DNA of 64,000 bases from Bacteroidota bacterium (GCA_023422835.1 JAFAGI010000010.1:1-64000), one strand, 5' to 3'; positions 50,821 through 59,874 are shown, counted from the first letter of the stretch. Made by a program: numbers and translations. Notes: generated by a model not told the origin, from the letters alone.

Positions 50821-52752
50821 ATGAGTATCAAAAGATTTTTCCAGGCTTTTATTGTTTTTTTATTTCCTTTTACCGCATTTGCGCAGCAAACGGTAACTAC
50901 CGCTACAGAATTGAAACGTTTGTCGGACATTACGAAAATGCCGGCATATATAGACGGCAGCTTCATTAGGCAAATTTCTTCCTACGACAGAACAGGTGGG
51001 AATGATGATGGCTTTAGCGGAAAATATTCTTACATCCGTAAAGAAAAAGACGGACTGGTGTTGTTAGACGTGAAAGGCCGCGGCGTAATTGAACGGATAT
51101 GGACACCTACGCCTACTGATGATATCATTGAATTTTATTTTGATGGCAATGCAAAACCCGGCTTGTCAATAAAATTCAGCGATTTATTTTCCGGTAATGT
51201 AGCCCCGTTTTTAAAGCCGCTGGTTGAAGCTCATCTGGTGGGAGGCTATTATTCTTATGTGCCTATACCTTATGAGAAAGGTTGTAAGATTGTTTTTAAA
51301 GGAGAAAAGATTATGTTTCATCAGATCCAGTACAGGGAGCTGGATGATACTTATAAAGTACAAACATTTCACTCCCGCTTCAATACCAATGAGCATAAGA
51401 TACTGCAGGATGTTATAGGATTATGGAATAATAACGACAGGCAGGTACAAAATTTTTATGCCGGCAGATTAAATAAAACCAGTGTACAAAAAACGGTACA
51501 TCCCGGTGAAACAGTATTGCTGGCAGATTTAAGGCAGGGTGGGCGTATTCAGGGCTTTGAATTTAAGTCCTCAAAAATATTTGAAGGCTTATCAAGACAG
51601 CTCGACTTAAAAATTACCTGGGACAATGAATCTGCCCCCGCAGTGTATGCGCCGGCAGCTGATTTTTTTGGCTATGCATTCGGCAAAAAATCTATGGAAA
51701 GTTTATTGCTGGGCGCCACGGCTTCAAAAGCTTATTGCTATTTCCCCATGCCTTTTGATAAAAGCGCTAAGATTGAATTAGTATATCGAAAGACAAATGA
51801 AACGCAGCAGCCGCTTTCCTTTACATTTGATATGTGGCATGCTGCAGGAAAAAGAAATCCTGCCAGGGAAGGAAAGTTTTATGCCTTGTGGAAGAATAAT
51901 GAACCGGCTTCCGGCGAGCCCTACGTATTTTTAAATGGAAACGGCCGGGGGCATTATGTAGGCACGCTCTTACAAAGCCAGGCTACTACGTATAATTATT
52001 TTACCGAATTTTTTGAGGGTGATGATTCCACGGTGATTGATGGCGTTCAAAACATTCACGGCACGGGTAGTGAAGATTATTTTAACGGCGGCTGGTATGC
52101 CCAGCCGGGCGGCTGGGTGGAAAAACTGGGCGGGCCGGTCAGCGGTTGCCTGGATTATTCAATTCCATGGAGCCGTACATGCGGATACCGGATTTATGTT
52201 ACAGACAAACTGCCTTTTTATAAAAACATTTATCACAGCATGGAGCACGGTCCGGTAAATAATAACCGTCCGGTAAATAATACTTCAGTGGCTATGTACT
52301 ATGCCGATAAAGCGGTACAGGTAAATACAGCTCCGGTCAATGAAAATACCAAAGTATTTTTGCCACCCACTTATACGTTCTACCCGGCTTTTTTAAAACA
52401 CCTGACCTATAATGGCAATTATATTTTTAGGAACGGACGTGCTGCAATCAACGATAAGCAGGCATCGCTCACAATCAATATTGATGAGGTTCCTGCCGGG
52501 AAATATAAATTATACATGAATAAAATAATGTCTCAGACAAAAAATCTTGAGGTGCGTATAGCAGATAATGCAGACATTCAACAATGGAGAAGTGTCCATT
52601 TAAATGCTGGCAACACCGCCGAAGAAATTTATTTAGGCGAGGTAGAAATCAGAAAAAATGAGATACCTCAAATGCCATTAAACCTGCTGTTCCGTTCGAA
52701 GGATAATACACCTGAAGTGGAATTTGACAGGATCATGCTACAAAAAATATAG
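50821..52752 (+). CDS. DUF2961 / GH172 family enzyme, long two-part form, copy 2
   Basis: Secreted 643-residue member of the DUF2961/GH172 family, much longer than the other copies (377-391). Signal peptide MSIKRFFQAFIVFLFPFTAF then AQQ. Residues about 40-190 (SYDRTGGNDDGFSGKYSYIR, GRGVIERIWTP, YYSYVPIPYEKGCKIVF) look like one jelly roll and residues 225-345 (GGRIQGFEFKSS, ITWDNESAPAVYAPAADFFG, CYFPMPFDKSAKIEL) like a second. The catalytic-type block is NGRGHYVGTLL then IDGVQNIHGTGSEDYFNGG. A C-terminal beta domain (from about 510) may bind carbohydrate. Product likely periplasmic. Substrate is inferred from the locus. Confidence 0.85.
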   Translation: MSIKRFFQAFIVFLFPFTAFAQQTVTTATELKRLSDITKMPAYIDGSFIRQISSYDRTGGNDDGFSGKYSYIRKEKDGLVLLDVKGRGVIERIWTPTPTDDIIEFYFDGNAKPGLSIKFSDLFSGNVAPFLKPLVEAHLVGGYYSYVPIPYEKGCKIVFKGEKIMFHQIQYRELDDTYKVQTFHSRFNTNEHKILQDVIGLWNNNDRQVQNFYAGRLNKTSVQKTVHPGETVLLADLRQGGRIQGFEFKSSKIFEGLSRQLDLKITWDNESAPAVYAPAADFFGYAFGKKSMESLLLGATASKAYCYFPMPFDKSAKIELVYRKTNETQQPLSFTFDMWHAAGKRNPAREGKFYALWKNNEPASGEPYVFLNGNGRGHYVGTLLQSQATTYNYFTEFFEGDDSTVIDGVQNIHGTGSEDYFNGGWYAQPGGWVEKLGGPVSGCLDYSIPWSRTCGYRIYVTDKLPFYKNIYHSMEHGPVNNNRPVNNTSVAMYYADKAVQVNTAPVNENTKVFLPPTYTFYPAFLKHLTYNGNYIFRNGRAAINDKQASLTINIDEVPAGKYKLYMNKIMSQTKNLEVRIADNADIQQWRSVHLNAGNTAEEIYLGEVEIRKNEIPQMPLNLLFRSKDNTPEVEFDRIMLQKI

Positions 52753-52797
52753 TTTTCAGCCGCTACATAAGTGTGCAGGAAGTACAGTCTTTTAGAG

Positions 52798-54858
52798 ATG
52801 GATAAAAAAATAAAATACTTTTTTCTATGCTGTGTTTTAGTAACAGCGCAACTTGCCGCGCAGCCTATACCGCATGAACTAAAGCGCTTCGTGTCGTCTG
52901 TTCATTTTCCTGCTATTGGCAATGCGGCTCCTTCAGTAACGTATACAAAAATCTCTGACGGTGATTATAAAATAACAGTGAAGTGGAATTTGAAGGATAA
53001 TATACAACAAGATAACGCGGAAATGCAGGTCAAACCTGCGTTTCAGCCTTCTTTTCATTGGGCTCCGCACCTGACGCCGCAGGATGGGTTTGTAATAGAC
53101 CAGCATGTATTCCGCGCTCCCTGCCTCATTGTTTCCGGTAAAGAGAAGCAAGTAACCATCATACCTGATCTGGATCTTATCAGCAACAATACATCCTACA
53201 ATTGGTACATGGATATGCATGCACCGGCTAATGTGCTTACCATTGGCTTGGGCAAAACCGCGGTAACGGACCATGTACTCTTTAAAAAAACCAAAGGTGC
53301 ACAATTCACCAAAGGAAAAATATCAGCAGGCTTTTACATTTTTACCGACCGGGTAAAAAATAATTTTCATAATCACTGGCGCAAGGCGCTTTCGTTTATG
53401 TGGAAGAAGTGGGGCCATCCTTTATACCAAAAAGGGGAACCGCTGCCGGTAAAAAACTTGGATCAATATGTAAAGCAGACTTACGATTGGGCATTCCATA
53501 ACTGGAAGAATACAGTCTGGCAGGAATTTGATTTAAACGGGAAAAAAGTTGGTGCGCCTGTTTTTATAGTGAATGTTACACAAAGTCCGAATTACAAAGG
53601 CGAGGTGGATGAACGCGAATTCCGTTCTATCTGGAACCAGGCCTGGTTCAGCTCGTTAAGATCAGCATCGGGCTTGTACCGTTATGCCAAACGCACGGGC
53701 AACGAACAGCTGAGAAAATATGCATTGCAAACTAAAGAGCTGGCTTTGCAGTTTCCCCAATACAACGGTTTTTTTCCTGCTGTTATAGCTACCGAAATGG
53801 AGCAGGTAGCAATTGACGGGAAAAAATACAATCGCTCGCAGGGATGGCATACCAAATACTTCGGCAACTCTAACCGCAATCCGTACACATGGGATGCTCG
53901 CAAATCGCCCTATCATATTTTAGATATGAGCTTCACGGCTAATCAAATGCTTAGCTGGTACACGGATCTGGAGAAAGACAGCCGGCTGCTCCAATACACG
54001 AAGCGCTATGCCGATGCCCTGTTAAAAGTACAGTTCAGTAACGGCTTCTTCCCCGGCTGGCTGTCATTGAGTGATCTGAAACCGATGGATCATTTAAATG
54101 CGTCTCCGGAAACAGCAATGTCTGTTACGTTTTTGGTGAATCTTTACAAGCTCACGAAAGATACACGTTATAAACAATCTGCTGCAAAGGCTATGGAGGC
54201 GGTGATCAATAGCAACATGATGCAGGGACAATGGGAGGATTTTGAAACGTATTGGTCATGCAGCCGTTATGGCAGCGATCACCTGGTAGGCAAAAAAGTA
54301 GAACGTAATAATATGTTCAAGCAAAATACGCTCTCCGTGTATTATACTGCTGAAGCCTTGCTGGCTATGTATCAGCTTACACAGGAAAAAAAATATTTGC
54401 ACTACGGACAACGTGTACTTGACGAATTGCTGATGGTACAGGCTGTTTGGCAGCCTCCTTACATGGCCATCCGTACGCTGGGCGGATTCGGTGTAATGAA
54501 TGCAGATGGAGAGTGGAATGATTCCCGCCAAAGCCTTTTTGCACCATTGATAATGAAGTATGGTAAAATCTTAAAAAACACTGAGTACCTGCAAAGGGCT
54601 AAAACAGCATTATATGCTTCGTTTGCCATGATGTATACGCCATTAAATCCGGCTACCATGTATCAGTGGCAGCAACGATGGCCATTTTTCGGCAAAGAAG
54701 ATTATGGTTTTATGATGGAAAATTACGGGCACGGCGGAGAAACGGATAATAAAGGTTTGGGCATTGGAGAATTTACCATTTATGATTGGGGTAATGGTGC
54801 AGCAGCTGAAGCGTACAACAGGATCGTAGATAGCTATGGAGAAGAGATTCTGAGATAA
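52798..54858 (+). CDS. secreted probable alpha-toroid protein of unknown function
   Basis: Not a family I can name. The signal peptide starts at Met 52798 (DKKIKYFFLCCVLVTAQLAA then AQ); an upstream GTG frame start at 52771 adds nine residues and is less likely. Residues about 30-210 are beta-rich (SVTYTKISDGDYKITVKWN), and the rest is helical with repeated hairpins (TYDWAFHNWKNTVWQEF, RSASGLYRYAKRTGNEQLRK, ASPETAMSVTFLVNLYKLT, LSVYYTAEALLAMYQLTQE), the pattern of (alpha/alpha)6 toroids in glycosidases and lyases. NADGEWNDSRQ and NYGHGGETDNKGLGIGEF are candidate active-site stretches. 686 residues. Its place between GH172 genes suggests a role on the same glycan, perhaps an endo-acting enzyme; that is inference. 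Confidence 0.72.
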   Translation: MDKKIKYFFLCCVLVTAQLAAQPIPHELKRFVSSVHFPAIGNAAPSVTYTKISDGDYKITVKWNLKDNIQQDNAEMQVKPAFQPSFHWAPHLTPQDGFVIDQHVFRAPCLIVSGKEKQVTIIPDLDLISNNTSYNWYMDMHAPANVLTIGLGKTAVTDHVLFKKTKGAQFTKGKISAGFYIFTDRVKNNFHNHWRKALSFMWKKWGHPLYQKGEPLPVKNLDQYVKQTYDWAFHNWKNTVWQEFDLNGKKVGAPVFIVNVTQSPNYKGEVDEREFRSIWNQAWFSSLRSASGLYRYAKRTGNEQLRKYALQTKELALQFPQYNGFFPAVIATEMEQVAIDGKKYNRSQGWHTKYFGNSNRNPYTWDARKSPYHILDMSFTANQMLSWYTDLEKDSRLLQYTKRYADALLKVQFSNGFFPGWLSLSDLKPMDHLNASPETAMSVTFLVNLYKLTKDTRYKQSAAKAMEAVINSNMMQGQWEDFETYWSCSRYGSDHLVGKKVERNNMFKQNTLSVYYTAEALLAMYQLTQEKKYLHYGQRVLDELLMVQAVWQPPYMAIRTLGGFGVMNADGEWNDSRQSLFAPLIMKYGKILKNTEYLQRAKTALYASFAMMYTPLNPATMYQWQQRWPFFGKEDYGFMMENYGHGGETDNKGLGIGEFTIYDWGNGAAAEAYNRIVDSYGEEILR

Positions 54859-54963
54859 GGTCTTGAATAATTTTGCTAAAGAATAAGTATGCTGCGAGCA
54901 AAATTTACTAGAAGTAATACTATGTGGCAACTGGAAAAAACAAAATAATATTGATTAGTATAT

Positions 54964-55006
54964 CCGGATAACTACCGGGAATCATCAAAAACAGCCGCAA
55001 AGCGGT
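54964..55006. repeat. dispersed repeat fragments before the third GH172 gene
   Basis: CCGGATAACTACCGGGA (54964-54980) relates to the hairpin at 49332-49374; AAAAACAGCCGCAAAGCGGT (54987-55006) is the inverse of 29189-29208 at 19 of 20 positions. Confidence 0.6.
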
Positions 55007-55026
55007 GCACTAAAAAAAATAAACAC

Positions 55027-56202
55027 ATGCAAAAACTATTTTTTCTTTTACTTTCTTTCTTGGCAATTAATTTTTTAACGGCGCAGGAGATGAACACGGA
55101 TCTGTATGATCTATCGAAAATGAAATCAGGATTAAAGAACCGGCGTATTTCAAGCACGGATAAAACAGGTGGCAACAGGGATCACCTGGAACCTTTCAAG
55201 CCCGGCGAAAAGCGTGTCATTGCTGATATCCAAGGCGCAGGCATTATCAATCACATCTGGATTACCATTGCGCCGCCGCCAGGCGAGTTGAGTAGGAACG
55301 ACATTATCATTCGCATGTATTGGGATGGGAATTCATATCCTTCTGTTGAATCGCCGATAGGCCCTTTCTTCGGCCAGGGATGGAATGAACAATACAATTA
55401 CGCCGCATTTCCTTTGGCTGCCGGCCCGTTAAACGGCTCCAGCCTGGTAAGCTATTTCACCATGCCCTTCCAGAAAGGAGCGAGAATTGAAATAGAAAAT
55501 CAGACAGACAAACAGATCAATGCATTTTACTTTTATGTGGATTATTTCGAGGTAAACCAATTACCCAAAGACATGGGACGTTTCCATGCCTGGTACAACC
55601 ATGAGCTTACGAACGCGCTGCCTGAAGGAGAAACGGAATGGGCCTTAACAGGGGAGTGGAAGCCTAATACGAAGCCCGAGAACAATTACACGTTCATCAA
55701 CACAAAAGGAAAAGGGCATTTTGTAGGCATCAATTATTACGTGCATTGCCCCACACCCATGTGGTACGGCGAAGGTGATGACATGTGGTTTATAGATGGC
55801 GAAGCAAAACCTTCACTGATAGGCACGGGTACCGAAGATTTCTTCAATACTTCCTGGTGCCCCAAAGAGCCTTACGCTCATCCCTATTTCGGTTATCCGC
55901 GGGTAAATAACGATGTCGGCTGGCTGGGCCGCACACATGTATATCGGTTCTTTATAAGCGACCCCATTTTTTTTGAAAAAGAATTAAAAGGCACCATAGA
56001 ACACGGTTCCAATAACAATCTTACACTTGATCTCGGCTCTGTGGCTTACTGGTACCAGGATAAAGCAGTTGCGCTGCCCAAAGCGCCTACCAAGGAACAG
56101 CGCGCTTTAAGGCCTTTTATAAAATTTGAAGACATGCACCGCTGGCGCGATGCCTGGAGAAAATCAAAAGGAAATGACTCCAAACTTTGGGGTAATGAAT
56201 AA
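55027..56202 (+). CDS. DUF2961 / GH172 family glycoside hydrolase, copy 3
   Basis: Secreted GH172-type enzyme, 391 residues. Signal peptide MQKLFFLLLSFLAINFLTAQ. The blocks are SSTDKTGGNRDHLEPFKPGE, GAGIINHIWITIAPP, YWDGNSYPSVESPIGPFFGQ, GKGHFVGINYYVH, and MWYGEGDDMWFIDG followed by IGTGTEDFFNTSWCP. The Glu of GEG and that of GTGTED are 21 residues apart, the spacing I recall for the catalytic pair of the characterised fructofuranosidase (E270/E291). It follows the toroid gene after 168 bp containing repeats. Closest in style to copy 1. Probable exo-acting furanosidase. Confidence 0.9.
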   Translation: MQKLFFLLLSFLAINFLTAQEMNTDLYDLSKMKSGLKNRRISSTDKTGGNRDHLEPFKPGEKRVIADIQGAGIINHIWITIAPPPGELSRNDIIIRMYWDGNSYPSVESPIGPFFGQGWNEQYNYAAFPLAAGPLNGSSLVSYFTMPFQKGARIEIENQTDKQINAFYFYVDYFEVNQLPKDMGRFHAWYNHELTNALPEGETEWALTGEWKPNTKPENNYTFINTKGKGHFVGINYYVHCPTPMWYGEGDDMWFIDGEAKPSLIGTGTEDFFNTSWCPKEPYAHPYFGYPRVNNDVGWLGRTHVYRFFISDPIFFEKELKGTIEHGSNNNLTLDLGSVAYWYQDKAVALPKAPTKEQRALRPFIKFEDMHRWRDAWRKSKGNDSKLWGNE

Positions 56203-56331
56203 AAATAATGGGTATAGGCTAATACATTGTATAGTTCTGAAAAAATACGTTTGCAAGCGTTCTTCCCTTCGACCTGGTGGAGAGGGGCAGGGCTGAGGTT
56301 TCTGGGATGAAAAAACACATCAATAGTAAAT

Positions 56332-57465
56332 ATGAGCACAAATAATTTATCAAGGAGAAAAGCCCTGGCTGCTTTGGGAAGCCTGGGCATTGCTACCGGT
56401 TTGCCCTTTGCTGCTGGTGCGGCGAACACTATAGCTCAAGCGGGAGAAGAGCATTTATATGACATCAATAATCATGTATCGGGGCAGCTAACCACGTTTG
56501 ATTATAAAACCAAAGAAAAAGCCATTGATGTTCACCCCGGCCAGAAAGTTACATTGGCACAATATGATCAGCCCGGGATCATTACCCGACTGTGGATGAC
56601 CTGCGCCGGCTGGTTTTGGGAACATTGGGATGTAAGCAAGGAAAAACATCCGGATCAGAAAATTCTAAAAAAATTGATCCTGCGTATTTATTGGGATGGC
56701 AATTCATTTCCATCGGTGGAGGCGCCTATAGGCGACTTCTTTGGCATTGGTTTGTGTGAATACAAACATTATTTATCGAAATACCTGGGTATGTCAAGCG
56801 GCGGTTTTTATTGTTATCTGCCCATGCCCTTTAATAAAATAAGGATTGAGATTGAAAACCTACACGACACGAGGGCCTCAGCCGTTTTCCTGAATGCAAA
56901 TTTTACAAAGCTTTCATCCCTGCCCAAAAATTCAGGCAGGTTGCACTGCTTATACAATGCAGGCACTAACCCCGGCTCTACACCAATGACCATTATGAAA
57001 ACAAAAGGCAAAGGGCACTTTGTAGGGTGCTGTATTTCCATGCAAAGCTTTTTGCCTAATTACCTTGGCTACCTTGAAGCGCCTGAATATATATACATTG
57101 ATACAGAAGACAGGTCCGTGCCTTCTATGGTTGGTACAGGCCTTGAAGATTATTTTAATGGTGGCTGGTATTTTAGGGATGGAGAGTTTTGGGGACCGTA
57201 TCATGGCGTGCCGTTAAAAGATGGTTTTAGATCCATGATCAGTATGTACCGTTTTCATGAAAATGATAAAATTTATTTTAATAAAAGTTGTGAAATAGAA
57301 TTTACAAACCCGCGGCCGCCCGAACATACCCGTGAATTTAAATTCTCTTCAACAGCTTACTGGTACCAGCAAACTGCCGTACCGCTTGCGTTTCAATTGC
57401 CCTCAAAAAATAAATTGGTAGACTGGTATCGTATCAGGGACACAGACCACCAAGCTATACCTTAA
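56332..57465 (+). CDS. DUF2961 / GH172 family glycoside hydrolase, copy 4, Tat-type signal
   Basis: GH172-type enzyme, 377 residues. Unlike the other copies its N-terminus has a twin-arginine signal (NLSRRKALAALGSLGIATGL), implying export after folding. Family blocks are QPGIITRLWMTCAGWF, YWDGNSFPSVEAPIGDFFGI, GKGHFVGCCISMQ, and IDTEDRSVPSMVGTGLEDYF then NGGWYF. In the acid pair, the first Glu is in YLEAPEYIY rather than GEG, so the active site may differ slightly. The ribulokinase gene starts 18 bp later in the same operon. About 130 bp separate it from copy 3. Confidence 0.88.
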   Translation: MSTNNLSRRKALAALGSLGIATGLPFAAGAANTIAQAGEEHLYDINNHVSGQLTTFDYKTKEKAIDVHPGQKVTLAQYDQPGIITRLWMTCAGWFWEHWDVSKEKHPDQKILKKLILRIYWDGNSFPSVEAPIGDFFGIGLCEYKHYLSKYLGMSSGGFYCYLPMPFNKIRIEIENLHDTRASAVFLNANFTKLSSLPKNSGRLHCLYNAGTNPGSTPMTIMKTKGKGHFVGCCISMQSFLPNYLGYLEAPEYIYIDTEDRSVPSMVGTGLEDYFNGGWYFRDGEFWGPYHGVPLKDGFRSMISMYRFHENDKIYFNKSCEIEFTNPRPPEHTREFKFSSTAYWYQQTAVPLAFQLPSKNKLVDWYRIRDTDHQAIP

Positions 57466-57483
57466 TACTAAAAAAAATCCATT

Positions 57484-59145
57484 ATGAACGCCGATAAATA
57501 TGTAATAGGAGTGGACTACGGAACGGATTCCGTGCGTACATTAATTGTAAATGCTGTAACGGGAGATGAAGTTGCCTGCTCCGTTTTTGAATACCCGCGC
57601 TGGAAAGACAGGTTGTATTGCGACGCTGCTGAAAACAGGTTCCGGCAGCATCCTTTGGATTATGTAGAAGGATTAGAAAAAACCATAAAAGAATGTGTAA
57701 AAATTGCCGGGCAAGGTGTAGCTGCGAACATTCTGGCAATATCTATTGATACCACCGGCTCTACGCCATGTGCCGTAAATGAGAGAGGCGTGCCACTGGC
57801 TTTGCTGCCCGAATTTGAGCATAATCCCAATGCCATGTTCGTGCTATGGAAAGATCACACAGCTATCAAAGAAGCCGACGAAATTAATGCACAATCAGCC
57901 AGATCAGGTGTGAACTATGTTGCCTATTCAGGCGGTATTTATTCTCCGGAATGGTTTTGGGCCAAACTATTGCATGTGTTGCGGCAAGATGAAGCTGTAA
58001 GAAAGCAATGTGTTGCCTGGGTGGAACACAGCGACTGGATGCCTTTCTTATTAACAGGCGCAACAGATGTGTTGCAAATGAAAACAAATGTTTGTGCGGC
58101 GGGCCACAAGGGTTTATGGGCTGCAGAGCATGGCGGGTTTCCTCCTGATGATTTTTTCGCTTCAATCGATCCGTTATTAAAGGGATATGTACTTAAGATG
58201 GATGCACGGGTATATACCGCAGATCAGGCGGCCGGGAACCTGTGTGACCAATGGGCGGAAAGATTAGGCCTCTCAACAAATGTAAAGATCGGTATAGGCG
58301 CTATAGATGCGCATGTAGGCGCTATAGGAGGGCAAATAGAACCCTATGTAATGAGTAAAGTGATCGGCACTTCTACCTGCGATATGCTGGTGATACCAAA
58401 AGCCGATATGGAAGGTAAACTGATCAGGGGCATCAGCGGCCAGGTAGACGGCTCCATTATTCCGGGTATGATCGGCCTTGAAGCGGGGCAGTCTGCCTTC
58501 GGCGATATATACGCCTGGTTTAAAGAGCTGTTATTGTGGCCTTTGAAAAATATGGCTGTTTCCCCGGAAGACCTTAAAAAATTGTCTTCGCACCTATTGC
58601 AAAAATTAGGTGAAGAAGCTGCTGCCATTGAGTTTGATGAAAACAGCGAAATCGCTGTAGATTGGTTCAACGGGCGGCGCACGCCGGATGTAGATCCCCT
58701 GCTGAAAGGAGCTTTTGCCGGCCTTACCTTAGGCACAAATGCCCCCGCGCTTTACAGGGCGCTGGTGGAGAGTACTTGTTTTGGCGCTAAAAAAATTATC
58801 GAGCGCTATCGTGATGAGGGGATACAGATCAAAGGCATTATTGCATTGGGAGGTATTCCCAGGAAATCAGAATTTGTTATGCAGTCTTTAGCCGACATTT
58901 TGGAGATGCCCATAAAAGTCAATGCATCTGGTCAGACCTGTGCCTTAGGCGCTACAATGCTTGCCGCCACAGTTGCAGGTATTTATAACAATGTGCATGA
59001 TGCCATGAAGAGCCTGGGTAAAGGCTTTGATAAATATTTTCAGCCCAATGCAGATCTGGAAAAGATGTACCGGACCAGATTTGCCAAGTACAATCATTTA
59101 TGCAATTCAGTAGAAGAGCAGGCTTATGATGATGTGATCAAGTGA
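57484..59145 (+). CDS. araB: ribulokinase (FGGY family)
   Basis: ATP-dependent kinase phosphorylating ribulose at O5. The AraB-type N-terminus IGVDYGTDSVRTLIVNA, the substrate block ISIDTTGSTPCAVNERG and NPNAMFVLWKDHTAIKEADE, and the C-terminal nucleotide site IKGIIALGGIPRKSEFVMQS with ASGQTCALGATMLAA are conserved. Length 553 residues fits ribulokinase rather than fuculokinase (about 480). In this locus it would act on D-ribulose from the isomerase and deliver D-ribulose 5-phosphate to the pentose phosphate pathway; L-ribulose cannot be excluded from sequence. Last gene of the catabolic operon. Confidence 0.93.
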   Translation: MNADKYVIGVDYGTDSVRTLIVNAVTGDEVACSVFEYPRWKDRLYCDAAENRFRQHPLDYVEGLEKTIKECVKIAGQGVAANILAISIDTTGSTPCAVNERGVPLALLPEFEHNPNAMFVLWKDHTAIKEADEINAQSARSGVNYVAYSGGIYSPEWFWAKLLHVLRQDEAVRKQCVAWVEHSDWMPFLLTGATDVLQMKTNVCAAGHKGLWAAEHGGFPPDDFFASIDPLLKGYVLKMDARVYTADQAAGNLCDQWAERLGLSTNVKIGIGAIDAHVGAIGGQIEPYVMSKVIGTSTCDMLVIPKADMEGKLIRGISGQVDGSIIPGMIGLEAGQSAFGDIYAWFKELLLWPLKNMAVSPEDLKKLSSHLLQKLGEEAAAIEFDENSEIAVDWFNGRRTPDVDPLLKGAFAGLTLGTNAPALYRALVESTCFGAKKIIERYRDEGIQIKGIIALGGIPRKSEFVMQSLADILEMPIKVNASGQTCALGATMLAATVAGIYNNVHDAMKSLGKGFDKYFQPNADLEKMYRTRFAKYNHLCNSVEEQAYDDVIK

Positions 59146-59259
59146 TGGAGTGATGCGGTCTTTTTGTGTATTTGTGGAGGTGTGGAGGGGTTGATGTGTT
59201 ATCCAGTGATGATGTGATCGTGTTATGAAGTTTTTGTGTATTTGTTGATCTGTTTAAAA
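59146..59259 (+). other. AT-rich tail after the ribulokinase gene
   Basis: Low-complexity GTG/TTG-rich stretch (GTGTATTTGTGGAGG and similar, partly repeated around 59165 and 59235). No gene or clear terminator is seen. Confidence 0.4.
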
Positions 59260-59383
59260 GAGATTGCTTCTAAAACTTCGCTGCGCTACGTTTTACCGTA
59301 ATGATGGAATCCCCGGAGAGCGTCATTGCGAGCGAAGTACTCCGACAGTTCCGGGGTCCTTCGGACGGGAGCGAAGCAATCTC
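59260..59383. mobile_element. MITE-like element with 11-bp terminal inverted repeats
   Basis: GAGATTGCTTC (59260-59270) and GAAGCAATCTC (59373-59383) are perfect terminal inverted repeats around 124 bp. The interior holds AGCGTCATTGCGAGCGAAG and internal hairpin arms CCCCGGA/TCCGGGG. This CGTCATTGCGAG...GAAGCAATCT type repeat is common in many bacterial genomes (memory). No coding potential. Confidence 0.7.
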
Positions 59384-59843
59384 ACACCCGCATTTACGTT
59401 CCTCCAGTTCTTCTCTAACTTTTTTTGATAAAAAAAGTCACAAAAAAATCAAGCCGGCATAAGGTGGGCCGCGCGCATCAGGCTATGCTCGGGAAAACTC
59501 TGTGCTGCAAGAACAATTCCTGCTGACTGGCAACAGCTTTTGATTACAGTCACGTCCCGCGCAGCAGGAATCATTGTTCCGCACAATTTTCTCTTCCACT
59601 TGCATGCCGGCAATTCCTAACCTTTATATCTATGAAGAAATGCTTCATTTTGAAATGGTTAACAACTCAATCTGTGCCGAACCGAAAGCCTGCCTGTCAA
59701 TTTACCAAGTGACGTTGTTACCTTGTGATCGTGTGATGGATACTTCAGCAATTGCCTTGTCATAACTTTGCGTCTCTGCATTTAAAAAACAACAGAGGTC
59801 TTAACAAGTTTTAAAAACTTTCCCAAAAAAATTTTATAATTTT
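59384..59843. other. gene-free region with a long inverted repeat
   Basis: GAACAATTCCTGCTG (59511-59525) and CAGCAGGAATCATTGTTC (59562-59579) form imperfect arms around a 36-bp spacer, able to make a long hairpin. Before it lies AAAAAAGTCACAAAAAAATC. A 63-codon frame at 59574-59765 has no family features and is left out. The 3' part becomes AT-rich towards the promoter. Confidence 0.5.
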
Positions 59844-59874
59844 TTTGTTAATTTAAAATTAATTTGTAGATTTG
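59844..59874 (+). promoter_or_regulatory. promoter of the lipoprotein/susC unit (TTTG, N19, TAGATTTG)
   Basis: TTTG at 59844-59847, a 19-bp spacer and TAGATTTG at 59867-59874 form the best match in the window to the Bacteroidota -33/-7 promoter. The start of transcription should fall near 59881, inside the first operator. Confidence 0.75.

Noticed and set aside
59574..59765. 63-codon ORF before the susC unit
   Set aside because: It begins inside an inverted repeat and shows no recognisable protein features.
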